This document shows positions 1 to 5,039 of a stretch of DNA of 8,036 nucleotides, in pieces (the first letter of the stretch is position 1; every line of letters begins with the position of its first letter). The notes below the pieces were generated by a model. That model saw only the letters and a program-made list of their open reading frames with translations, was not told the origin of the DNA and did not search any database. The DNA comes from RZZS01 sp964498755 (GTDB lineage: Bacteria; Pseudomonadota; Alphaproteobacteria; Micavibrionales; Micavibrionaceae): positions 1-8,036 of the forward strand of contig CAZCIB010000071.1 in assembly GCA_964498755.1 (NCBI GenBank), read 5' to 3'. Both the position numbers and the translations under genes were made by a program.

Positions 1-75
1 TGGAGCGGGTGACGAGATTCGAACTCGCGACTTTTACCTTGGCAAGGTAACGCTCTACCCCTGAGCTACACCCGC
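1..75 (-). tRNA. tRNA-Gly (anticodon GCC)
   Basis: Read on the minus strand this is a complete cloverleaf. The acceptor stem GCGGGTG pairs with CACCCGC and is followed by discriminator T and an encoded CCA (positions 1-3). The D stem is GCTC/GAGC, the anticodon stem TTACC/GGTAA encloses the loop TTGCCAA, and the T loop is TTCGAAT. The anticodon GCC lies at 41-43 and decodes the glycine codons GGC and GGU. Upstream on the minus strand there is a weak promoter-like pair (TTGCAA at 121-126 and a poor -10 near 98-105), so the tRNA may have its own promoter or be co-transcribed with the small genes at 148-638. The 3' end coincides with the window edge, so its downstream flank cannot be judged. Confidence 0.97.
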
Positions 76-147
76 ATCCGTTGGATTGAATTTCAAGAGA
101 CTATGGTCTTTGGAAAAAGATTGCAAGAGATTTTAAGGGGCGTTGTT

Positions 148-435
148 TTAGAAAAGAGCGCCGATTTTAATGATCGGCACGTCATAGCCGAACATTTCCT
201 TGCCGGGCTCGGCCGTGATGACGACGGCGCTCGGGCTATGTTCAATGCTTTCCCGCGAGTCTTCGTTAAGCTCATAATGCATCAGGTCGCCCTCGTGATC
301 CTCATCGTCATAAACAAGCATCATCAAATGATTGTCGCGGTAATATTCAACGCGCGCGACTTCGCCGGGAAGGGCCGCGTCGCTCAGGATCACCATGTTG
401 CCGTTCGGCAGTTTTCCCAGCTCGATGTTCATCAT
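148..435 (-). CDS. hypothetical acidic protein (95 aa)
   Basis: I do not recognise this protein. It starts at one of two consecutive ATGs (435 or 432) and reads MMNIELGKLPNGN, ending in PIIKIGALF. A TTG further out at 453 would extend it by six residues but lies inside the preceding gene. The product is small, soluble-looking and rich in Asp and Glu, with a DDEDHEGD stretch near residues 43-50. It has no signal peptide, membrane segment or cysteine. The alternation of short hydrophobic and charged strands suggests a small beta-rich fold. It begins only 2 nt after the stop of the 66-aa gene upstream, which suggests translational coupling, and the tRNA-Gly gene follows 72 nt downstream. Coding character is supported by the plausible composition and the tight spacing. 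No function can be assigned. Confidence 0.72.
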   Translation of the reverse strand: MMNIELGKLPNGNMVILSDAALPGEVARVEYYRDNHLMMLVYDDEDHEGDLMHYELNEDSRESIEHSPSAVVITAEPGKEMFGYDVPIIKIGALF

Positions 436-437
436 GG

Positions 438-638
438 TTATCCAAGGTCCCAATTCTGGGTTGGGGGAGCAGGAGCAACGGCGGCGCTTGGTGCCGTTCC
501 CATGTTCGCCTGAAGATCAATGCCGCGATCCGCGCATGTGACTTTGTGCACGCTGTGACCCAACTGGCCGTGAGCAGCGCCTAAAGTCGTCATTTCCGTG
601 AGCATATTAGTGCAGGCCAGTGCGTCATAGTACGCCAT
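438..638 (-). CDS. hypothetical small protein (66 aa)
   Basis: This is an unrecognised small gene. ATG at 638 is preceded by a purine-rich ribosome-binding stretch (GAGGGGAAGAG, about 7-12 nt upstream), and the TAA stop lies 2 nt before the start of the next minus-strand gene. The product has an N-terminal half beginning MAYYDALACTNM with two cysteines (residues 9 and 35) and several histidines. The C-terminal third is rich in Ala and Pro (APSAAVAPAPP) and looks disordered. There is no signal peptide or transmembrane helix. It is probably the first gene of a two-gene unit expressed from the AT-rich region at 639-769. The good Shine-Dalgarno and tight coupling favour a real gene, but the short length leaves doubt. 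Confidence 0.55.
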   Translation of the reverse strand: MAYYDALACTNMLTEMTTLGAAHGQLGHSVHKVTCADRGIDLQANMGTAPSAAVAPAPPTQNWDLG

Positions 639-769
639 TTTCTTACTCTTCCCCTCTTTCTATGATATACATAAACATATAAAAATTAACATTTCCTGAA
701 ATAAGCGGTTCTAACGCTTGTTTTTTCGTTGTTTGCCGATAAATTGCGGTTTTGGAAAGAAAGCGAATC
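639..769. promoter_or_regulatory. divergent AT-rich intergenic region
   Basis: This 131-bp stretch separates the minus-strand small genes from the plus-strand quality-control operon and must hold both promoters. It is strongly AT-rich at 661-700. Possible elements are a minus-strand -10 (TATCAT, complement of about 661-666) and a weak plus-strand pair TTGTTT (718-723) and TAAATT (740-745) with 16-bp spacing. A hairpin AAGCG-7nt-CGCTT (703-719) is followed by TGTTTTTT (720-726). The hexamers match the consensus only partly, so the exact promoter positions are guesses. Confidence 0.4.
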
Positions 770-1324
770 ATGCCGATGGAACAGCGCGCCGAACAAAACG
801 CAATCGAGCCCTTGCCGACGACGCCGGAGGATTTGTTCAAAATTCTGGCCGAGCTCAATATTGATTATCAGCTGCACAGGCACGAGCCGATTTTTACCGT
901 GGCTGAGGGCGAGCATCTCAAGAAAAACATTCCCGGCGAGCATTGCCGCAATCTTTTTATCCGTGACAAGAAGGAACGGATGTTTCTGGTCGTCGCCGCG
1001 AACGATACGGCGATTGAGCTGAAAAAGCTGCAAGGCCTCCTGCAATGCGGGCGGCTGTCTTTCGGCTCGCCCGAGCGGCTCTGGCGTACGCTCGGCATCC
1101 GGCCCGGCTCGGTGTGCCCGTTTTGCATCGTCAATGACCGGGAGAAACATGTTGAGATCTTGCTTGATAAAACGATGATGGAGGCGGATCTCGTCTGTTA
1201 TCACCCGCTTGATAACGCGATGACGATTGGATTGAGCCCGGCTGATTTACTGCGCTTTATTGAATTTACAGAGCACAGGCCCCATATCATCGATCTGGAC
1301 CCGGCGAAGCCGGAAGAGACGTAA
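770..1324 (+). CDS. ProXp-ala-like prolyl-tRNA deacylase (YbaK/EbsC superfamily)
   Basis: This is a 184-aa stand-alone trans-editing protein of the prolyl-tRNA synthetase-associated (ProXp-ala/PrdX) type. The family hydrolyses Ala-tRNA(Pro) in the cytosol and so clears a product of prolyl-tRNA synthetase misacylation. Family landmarks run in order: a helical DLFKILAELNIDYQLHRHEP start (residues 21-40), FTVAEGEHL, the PGEHCRNLFIRDKK segment (55-68), GRLSFGSPERLWRTLGI (94-110), PGSVCPF, and a C-terminal HPLDNAMTIGL motif (145-155). The length is normal for the family. The lysine normally found in the KNLFL motif is arginine here (R60). ATG 770 is chosen because GGAAAG lies about 10 nt upstream; a TTG at 752 and an ATG at 776 are less likely. 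It is first in a five-gene plus-strand run, and the next gene follows after 19 nt. Confidence 0.88.
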   Translation: MPMEQRAEQNAIEPLPTTPEDLFKILAELNIDYQLHRHEPIFTVAEGEHLKKNIPGEHCRNLFIRDKKERMFLVVAANDTAIELKKLQGLLQCGRLSFGSPERLWRTLGIRPGSVCPFCIVNDREKHVEILLDKTMMEADLVCYHPLDNAMTIGLSPADLLRFIEFTEHRPHIIDLDPAKPEET

Positions 1325-1343
1325 AACCGGAAGGGAATAAATA

Positions 1344-2288
1344 ATGTTATTAGGCATGGGAAAGAAGACCGAACAGGCGGCCAATGAAAACCCGTCAGAC
1401 GTAAACGGAGACGTAATTTTCGACGTTAGCGCCGCCAATTTTGAAAACGCGGTTTTGCGCGCCTCCATGCAAAAGCCCGTCATTGTGGATTTCTGGGCGC
1501 CGTGGTGCGGGCCGTGCAAGCAGCTTGGTCCTGTTTTGGAAACGGAAGTCACAAAGGCCGGCGGCGCGGTTCTGATGGCGAAAGTCAATCTGGATACGAA
1601 CCCGGAACTGGCGCAGGCCCTGCGCATTCAGTCCGTGCCTACCGTTTACGCCTTCTTTCAGGGCCAGCCGGTGGACGCGTTTATGGGCGCGCAGCCCGAG
1701 AGCAAGATCAAGGAGTTTGTCGGTAATTTGCTGAAGCTCGCAAGTCAGGGGCAGCCGGAAACGCTTGATATCGACTCGGCGCTGAAGGCCGCGGCGGACG
1801 CGCTGGCCAGGGAAGATTTTCCGCGCGCGATCGAGCTTTACGCCGCCGTCTTTTCGGAAGACCAGGAAAACGCCTCCGCCGTGGCGGGGCTTGTCCGGAC
1901 CTTCATTGCGGCGGGCCAGATTGATCAGGCCGCTTCCGTTCTGGAGCAGGCCCCGGAAAACGTCAAGGCAAGCCCGCTCTACGCCGAGGCGCAAACGGCC
2001 CTTGAGCTTGCCCTGCAAAAACCCGCAGGAGACGCTTCAGATCTTGAAAAGCGCCTCGCCGGCAATCCCGCCGATCATGACGCGCGCTTTGATCTTGCCC
2101 TGCTGCATTACGCGCAGGGGCGGAAAAATGAGGCCGCGGACAGTTTGCTTGAAATTTTGCGCCTCGACCGCGAATGGCAGGATGGCAAAGCGAAAGAGCA
2201 GCTTTTGAAATTTTTCGAGGCTTGGGGCGCGAGCGATCCGGCCACATTATCCGCGCGCAGAAAATTAAGCAGCATTCTTTTCTCCTGA
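1344..2288 (+). CDS. cnoX: CnoX/YbbN-like thioredoxin-TPR co-chaperone
   Basis: This 314-aa protein joins an N-terminal thioredoxin domain (about residues 24-132) to a C-terminal tetratricopeptide region (about 143-300), the layout of CnoX (YbbN). The family are holdases that protect substrates from oxidative aggregation and pass them to GroEL/DnaK. The thioredoxin site is intact: FWAPWCGPCK, with catalytic cysteines C55 and C58, and the cis-proline is P99 in SVPT. This differs from E. coli CnoX, which has lost the redox-active pair, and resembles the redox-active form known in Caulobacter. The TPR part includes helices such as DFPRAIELYAAVF and a second set around 245-275. A strong ribosome-binding site (GGAAGGGA) sits 7 nt before ATG 1344. 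The protein is cytosolic with no signal peptide. It lies in the quality-control operon ahead of a LON-domain gene. Confidence 0.92.
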   Translation: MLLGMGKKTEQAANENPSDVNGDVIFDVSAANFENAVLRASMQKPVIVDFWAPWCGPCKQLGPVLETEVTKAGGAVLMAKVNLDTNPELAQALRIQSVPTVYAFFQGQPVDAFMGAQPESKIKEFVGNLLKLASQGQPETLDIDSALKAAADALAREDFPRAIELYAAVFSEDQENASAVAGLVRTFIAAGQIDQAASVLEQAPENVKASPLYAEAQTALELALQKPAGDASDLEKRLAGNPADHDARFDLALLHYAQGRKNEAADSLLEILRLDREWQDGKAKEQLLKFFEAWGASDPATLSARRKLSSILFS

Positions 2289-2311
2289 GCGCGACGCACT
2301 AAATAGTTTGT

Positions 2312-2965
2312 ATGTCTGAAAACCCTTACGCGCCGGATTTTGAAGGTTTGCCGGAGACGATTCCGATCTTTCCGCTGCATGGCGTTTTGCTGTTGCCTAA
2401 AGGCCAGTTGCCCCTGAATGTATTTGAGGAGCGTTATCTGGCCATGGTTGAGGACGCCATGCGCAGTCATCGGCTGATCGGCATAATCCAGCCTGAAAAC
2501 AGCAATGGCAAAAGTCTGTTTAAAACCGGCTGCGCAGGCAAGATCACAGGCTTTCAGGAAACAGGCGACGGGCGGTTTTTAATTACCCTGACCGGCATTT
2601 GCCGTTTTAACGTCATGGAAGAGCTGCATACGACAACGGCCTACAGGCAGGTCGTGCCGGACTGGAGCGCATTTAAAAACGATATCGGCAAGCGCGAGTG
2701 TCTGAATTTAAACCGCGAACATTTAATGGCGCTTTTAAAGAGCTATTTCGAAATGCACGAGCTTACCTGCAGCTGGGAGCATATCGAGAACGCGAGCGAT
2801 GAAAAGCTGATCACCTGCCTGTCCATGATCTGCCCGCTGGAGCCTGGAGAAAAACAGGTTTTACTTGAAGCGCAGACTTGCGAGGACAGGGGATCGAAGT
2901 TTCTCGCCATTCTGGAAATGGCCGTCAAAAGCGCATCCAATCCGGCGTCCGGCAAATGTCATTGA
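2312..2965 (+). CDS. LON substrate-binding domain protein (no protease domain)
   Basis: This 217-aa protein consists essentially of one LON N-terminal (substrate-binding) domain, without the AAA+ and peptidase domains of Lon protease. The signature is clear: TIPIFPLHGVLLLPKGQLPLNVFEERYLAM at residues 16-45, followed by GIIQPE and the strand-rich core TGDGRFLITLTGICRF, then a helical C-terminal half. Such stand-alone LON-domain proteins are common in alphaproteobacteria, often next to a YbbN-type thioredoxin as here. Their biochemical role is not settled, and binding of unfolded or damaged protein is the usual inference. ATG 2312 lies 23 nt after the cnoX stop. No convincing Shine-Dalgarno precedes it, so translation may depend on readthrough of the polycistronic message or on an unstructured leader. 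Four of its cysteines cluster in the C-terminal half. Confidence 0.9.
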   Translation: MSENPYAPDFEGLPETIPIFPLHGVLLLPKGQLPLNVFEERYLAMVEDAMRSHRLIGIIQPENSNGKSLFKTGCAGKITGFQETGDGRFLITLTGICRFNVMEELHTTTAYRQVVPDWSAFKNDIGKRECLNLNREHLMALLKSYFEMHELTCSWEHIENASDEKLITCLSMICPLEPGEKQVLLEAQTCEDRGSKFLAILEMAVKSASNPASGKCH

Positions 2966-2996
2966 AGCGCAGCGAAATTAATATTATAAAAAGCTT

Positions 2997-3194
2997 ATGA
3001 GTGCGTCCGTTGACCCAAAATTGCTCGAGATACTCGTTTGTCCGTTGACAAAAGTGCCCTTGCGCTATGACGAAACGGCGCAGGAGCTGATTTCCGATCA
3101 GGCTGCGCTGGCGTACCCGATACGGGACGGCATACCGATCATGCTGGTGGAAGAAGCGCGCAAGCTTGACGATTCAGAGATTAAAAAGTCGTGA
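2997..3194 (+). CDS. Trm112 family protein (UPF0434/YcaR-like)
   Basis: This 65-aa protein matches the bacterial Trm112/UPF0434 family along its whole length: DPKLLEILVCPLTKVPLRYDETAQELIS, then AYPIRDGIPIMLVEEAR. Archaeal and eukaryotic Trm112 act as small activator subunits of methyltransferases; the bacterial role is poorly defined. Only one of the usual zinc-ligand cysteines remains (C15 in VCPLTK), which is common in alphaproteobacterial members and argues against a structural zinc site. ATG 2997 has no clear Shine-Dalgarno; the leader before it is AT-rich (AATATTATAAAAAGC). Its TGA stop overlaps the GTG start of the following DUF971 gene (GTGA), so the two are probably translationally coupled. 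Confidence 0.9.
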   Translation: MSASVDPKLLEILVCPLTKVPLRYDETAQELISDQAALAYPIRDGIPIMLVEEARKLDDSEIKKS

Positions 3195-3505
3195 CGTGTG
3201 ACGATATCTGGCCGGAAGAGATCCGGCTTTCCCGGGATAAGCAAAACCTCGCTATTGCATTCACGAACGGTGAAAGGCTCACCGTTCGCGCAGAGACATT
3301 GCGCGTGGAAAGCCCCTCCGCAGAGGTGAAAGGTCACGGCTCCGGACAGAAAATTAAAGTAACGGGAAAAGAGAACGTCAGGGTTATGGGTATTGATCCT
3401 GTCGGTCATTACGCAGTGCGCCTGACATTCGACGACGGGCATAAAACCGGCATTTATACCTGGAAATATTTATACGAGCTGGGCAAAGCGGGCAGGGCTA
3501 GATAA
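3191..3505 (+). CDS. DUF971 domain protein (gamma-butyrobetaine hydroxylase-like N-terminal domain)
   Basis: This 104-aa protein is a stand-alone DUF971 domain. Clear family motifs are WPEEIRLSRD (residues 7-16), LRVESPSAEVKGHG (37-50) and the near-diagnostic PVGHYAVRLTFDDGHKTGIYTWKYLYELG (70-98). In eukaryotes this fold forms the N-terminal domain of gamma-butyrobetaine hydroxylase. Bacterial stand-alone copies often neighbour iron-sulfur or MRP-type genes, and their function is unknown. The start is GTG 3191, sharing GTGA with the Trm112 stop; no better start lies before the first conserved motif. The gene ends with an 8-bp tail-to-tail overlap with the minus-strand cNMP-fold gene, and no terminator separates the two. 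Confidence 0.9.
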   Translation: MTCDDIWPEEIRLSRDKQNLAIAFTNGERLTVRAETLRVESPSAEVKGHGSGQKIKVTGKENVRVMGIDPVGHYAVRLTFDDGHKTGIYTWKYLYELGKAGRAR

Positions 3506-3914
3506 AGGCGATTTCGATGTATTCGCGCGTTTCGCTCTCAAGCAGCGCGGCGTCGGTTGAACGCACGCGCTCAACCAGCATGCTGATCAGGGAGCGGATA
3601 AGCGGGTCGCTGTCTTCGATTTTCTGATCGAGTATGTCAGGCGTAATCACTGAAACATGAGCTTCGTCAATAGCTGAAACGGATGCCGCATTTTTGTCAC
3701 GGGTCAGTAGAGACATTTCGCCAACAATTTCACCGGGGCCGAGTTCAGCCAGTTCGACTACGCGGCCCCCGCGTTCGAGATAAACCCGGACAGTTCCTTT
3801 TTCGATCAGGTAAGCCTCGACGCCTATGGCATCCTGCGTGAGCATTTTCTCACCAGGCGCAAAAACTTTCTTGCCGAACCCTTCGAGCGTATGTGTCAAT
3901 GAGAATTCCCCCAC
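3498..3914 (-). CDS. cyclic nucleotide-binding-fold protein
   Basis: This is a stand-alone 138-aa cNMP-binding (CAP/PKA regulatory) beta-roll. It has FAPGEKMLTQ (residues 18-27), AYLIEKGTVRVYL (34-46), and a phosphate-binding cassette LGPGEIVGEMSLLTRDKNAASVSA (58-81), then a C-terminal helix. There is no helix-turn-helix or other output domain, so it would act as a sensor or adaptor by protein contact. The cassette keeps the G-E-M/L signature, but the arginine that normally contacts the cyclic phosphate is asparagine (N75), so true cNMP binding is doubtful. The listed start is GTG 3914, which lacks a Shine-Dalgarno. A TTG at 3899 is preceded by GGGGG at 8 nt and is a good alternative. It is transcribed divergently from the secreted protein/PycTM pair and may share their CtrA-type box. 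Confidence 0.85.
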   Translation of the reverse strand: MGEFSLTHTLEGFGKKVFAPGEKMLTQDAIGVEAYLIEKGTVRVYLERGGRVVELAELGPGEIVGEMSLLTRDKNAASVSAIDEAHVSVITPDILDQKIEDSDPLIRSLISMLVERVRSTDAALLESETREYIEIAFI

Positions 3915-3964
3915 TCATTGTGTTGTTATGTCATATTCTACGTGCAATGGATTAAAAATTTGTG

Positions 3965-3993
3965 TATATAGCAGGGAGTCCTGGAGTCATTAA
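3965..3993 (-). promoter_or_regulatory. candidate promoter of the cNMP-fold gene
   Basis: On the minus strand TTAATG (complement of 3988-3993) and TATATA (complement of 3965-3970) are separated by exactly 17 bp. The -35 hexamer coincides with the outer TTAA of the CtrA-type box, the arrangement seen in CtrA-activated promoters. The -35 matches the sigma-70 consensus poorly, as expected for an activator-dependent promoter. The predicted transcript start would lie about 40 nt before GTG 3914. Confidence 0.4.
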
Positions 3994-4005
3994 CACGTTA
4001 TTAAC
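3990..4005 (+). promoter_or_regulatory. CtrA-type box (TTAA-N7-TTAAC)
   Basis: The sequence TTAACACGTTATTAAC matches the full CtrA consensus TTAA-N7-TTAAC without a mismatch. CtrA is the OmpR-type cell-cycle and motility response regulator of alphaproteobacteria. The box sits in the 137-bp intergenic region between the divergent cNMP-fold gene and the secreted protein/PycTM pair, and each TTAA half overlaps a candidate -35 element. A third TTAA occurs at 4007-4010. In AT-rich DNA such a match can arise by chance, but the spacing to both -10 elements supports function. Confidence 0.55.
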
Positions 4006-4016
4006 CTTAACGTGTT
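3992..4016. repeat. 9-bp perfect inverted repeat (operator-like)
   Basis: AACACGTTA (3992-4000) and TAACGTGTT (4008-4016) are perfect reverse complements around the 7-nt spacer ttaacct. No T-tract follows on either strand, so it is not an intrinsic terminator. It overlaps the CtrA-type box and the -35 region of the plus-strand promoter, so it may be a dimer operator. The spacer contains the second TTAA half of the CtrA box. Confidence 0.55.
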
Positions 4017-4030
4017 CAAAAAAGTATAAA
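4001..4030 (+). promoter_or_regulatory. candidate promoter of the secreted protein/PycTM unit
   Basis: TTAACC (4001-4006) and TATAAA (4025-4030) are 18 bp apart. The -35 hexamer is the inner half of the CtrA-type box. Transcription would begin near 4037, leaving a leader of about 15 nt that holds part of the ribosome-binding site AGGTGA (4040-4045). A second -10-like TATAGG lies at 4032-4037. The short leader fits a promoter dedicated to the gene at 4052. Confidence 0.45.
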
Positions 4031-4051
4031 CTATAGGTTAGGTGAAAAACA

Positions 4052-4465
4052 ATGCGCAGAATAGTCTTTTCAGTAATGATAGCGCTCCTTCTCTTTGTTT
4101 GCCCTGTTGCGCTTCATGCAGCGGCAACCGATGAATTCGGCCCGGCAGGCTTCGGCCAGAATTCGCATGAGGGGCTGGGCGGTGAAACGCGGACGATGGA
4201 TGACGTCGCCCGCGGCGTATCCGATATCGAGCCTTCGGCCGGTCCATCCAAAACGATCAAAACGGACACGGAAAAGGAGCTTGAGCGGGAATACGGCGTT
4301 GACGTCGAGCAAACCATCATTGACCGCGGCGACTCTGAAACGTTGACGCGCGACCGCATGGGCGACGGCGACGTGGGTCTTTTCTACGAGCACAAAAAAG
4401 ATGGGCGGGTTCAGGACGATCAGGACGCAATCGGCATAGAGCTGCGTCTGCTGGAATTCGATTGA
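4052..4465 (+). CDS. secreted acidic hypothetical protein (137 aa)
   Basis: I do not recognise this family. The protein opens with a standard signal peptide: basic MRR, a hydrophobic core (FSVMIALLLFVCPVAL) and a likely cleavage site after ALHA near residue 24. There is no lipobox in the usual position. The mature part, about 113 aa, is hydrophilic and rich in Asp, Glu and Gly, with no cysteine and no further membrane segment (for example MDDVARGVSDIEPS, RDRMGDGDVGLF and the C-terminal IGIELRLLEFD). It should be periplasmic or extracellular. ATG 4052 has a good ribosome-binding site (AGGTGA, 6 nt upstream). It is followed after 12 nt by the PycTM-like gene and is probably co-transcribed with it from the CtrA-box promoter. 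Its charged composition would suit a periplasmic partner, but that is only inference. Confidence 0.75.
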   Translation: MRRIVFSVMIALLLFVCPVALHAAATDEFGPAGFGQNSHEGLGGETRTMDDVARGVSDIEPSAGPSKTIKTDTEKELEREYGVDVEQTIIDRGDSETLTRDRMGDGDVGLFYEHKKDGRVQDDQDAIGIELRLLEFD

Positions 4466-4477
4466 GGCGCGTAGCCG

Positions 4478-5032
4478 ATGTTTTTTGGCCGCAACGACGC
4501 AAAGGACAAGGAAAATCCGCCCGAAAGCCCGGATCACTGGTCGTCCCTGATGCGCGGTCAGATTATCGGCGCGCATATCCAGAAGCAGATGGACTGGATC
4601 ATGCTGGCCGATCAGAAGGCGCAGGCCATGATTATCCTGAATTCCATCCTGGTCCCTATAGCGCTGAATCGCGTGACCGACGACGCTTTGGCCTTGCCTG
4701 CGACAATCGCAATTCTCACGGCGTTTTCAAGTATCTTTGCTTCTATTCTATGTATTTACCCGAAGCGGCGTCAGGGTAAAAAACCGCGCGGTGACAGGAA
4801 TTTGCTTCACTTTGGCGATATAGGGCGCCTGCCGGAAGCGCGCTATCTTGAGATGTTTGCGCCGATTTATAATGACTCAAAACAGTTTACCGAAGCCGCT
4901 ATAAAAGACATGCATGATATTGCCCGTCATGTCATCCTGCCGAAATTCTTCTGGCTCAAGCTCTCTTACGGCGTGTTTTTCGTAGGCAACGCGATTGCCG
5001 TTGGCTGGGGCATGGTTGCGCTTTGGTCGTGA
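4478..5032 (+). CDS. PycTM-like (DUF5706) Pycsar effector-domain membrane protein
   Basis: This 184-aa inner-membrane protein fits the Pycsar effector PycTM domain (formerly DUF5706). It has an amphipathic N-terminal segment, then MLADQKAQAMIILNSILVPI (residues 42-61) carrying the family's D-x-K-A motif leading into TM1. TM2 is at about 73-94 and is followed by a basic cytoplasmic KRRQGKKPRGDRN. Next comes the characteristic NLLHFGDIGRLPEARYLEMF (108-127), a helical stretch with a conserved-type DMHDIARHV, and TM3 at about 160-182. In Pycsar anti-phage systems such proteins respond to cCMP or cUMP made by an adjacent cyclase and damage the inner membrane. Stand-alone members without a cyclase are also widespread, and no cyclase is present here. 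ATG 4478 follows GAGG by 10 nt. The gene lies 12 nt after the secreted-protein gene and ends 7 bp from the convergent DUF481 gene. Confidence 0.8.
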   Translation: MFFGRNDAKDKENPPESPDHWSSLMRGQIIGAHIQKQMDWIMLADQKAQAMIILNSILVPIALNRVTDDALALPATIAILTAFSSIFASILCIYPKRRQGKKPRGDRNLLHFGDIGRLPEARYLEMFAPIYNDSKQFTEAAIKDMHDIARHVILPKFFWLKLSYGVFFVGNAIAVGWGMVALWS

Positions 5033-5039
5033 ATACTGT

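Noticed and set aside
103..513. Plus-strand open frame of 136 codons over the small minus-strand genes
   Set aside because: No ribosome-binding site, and its composition looks like antisense translation; the minus-strand pair is better supported by coupling and start signals.
686..1204. Minus-strand open frame of 172 codons
   Set aside because: Overlaps the ProXp-ala-like gene antisense and runs into the promoter region; no family features.
1395..2018. Minus-strand open frame of 207 codons
   Set aside because: Antisense shadow of the CnoX-like gene; biased composition and no ribosome-binding site or motif.
3853..3918. ATG at 3918 (minus) as the start of the cNMP-fold gene
   Set aside because: It is out of frame with the gene and its frame closes after about 21 codons; GTG 3914 or TTG 3899 are the in-frame options.
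3992..4016. Inverted repeat as an intrinsic terminator
   Set aside because: No T-run follows on either strand and it lies between divergent starts, not at gene ends.
4070..4576. Minus-strand open frame of 168 codons over the secreted-protein gene
   Set aside because: The plus-strand gene has a signal peptide, Shine-Dalgarno and promoter; the minus frame has none and crosses into the PycTM-like gene.
4478..5032. A complete Pycsar defence system
   Set aside because: No adenylate/guanylate-type cyclase gene is present in the window, so only an effector-like protein can be claimed.
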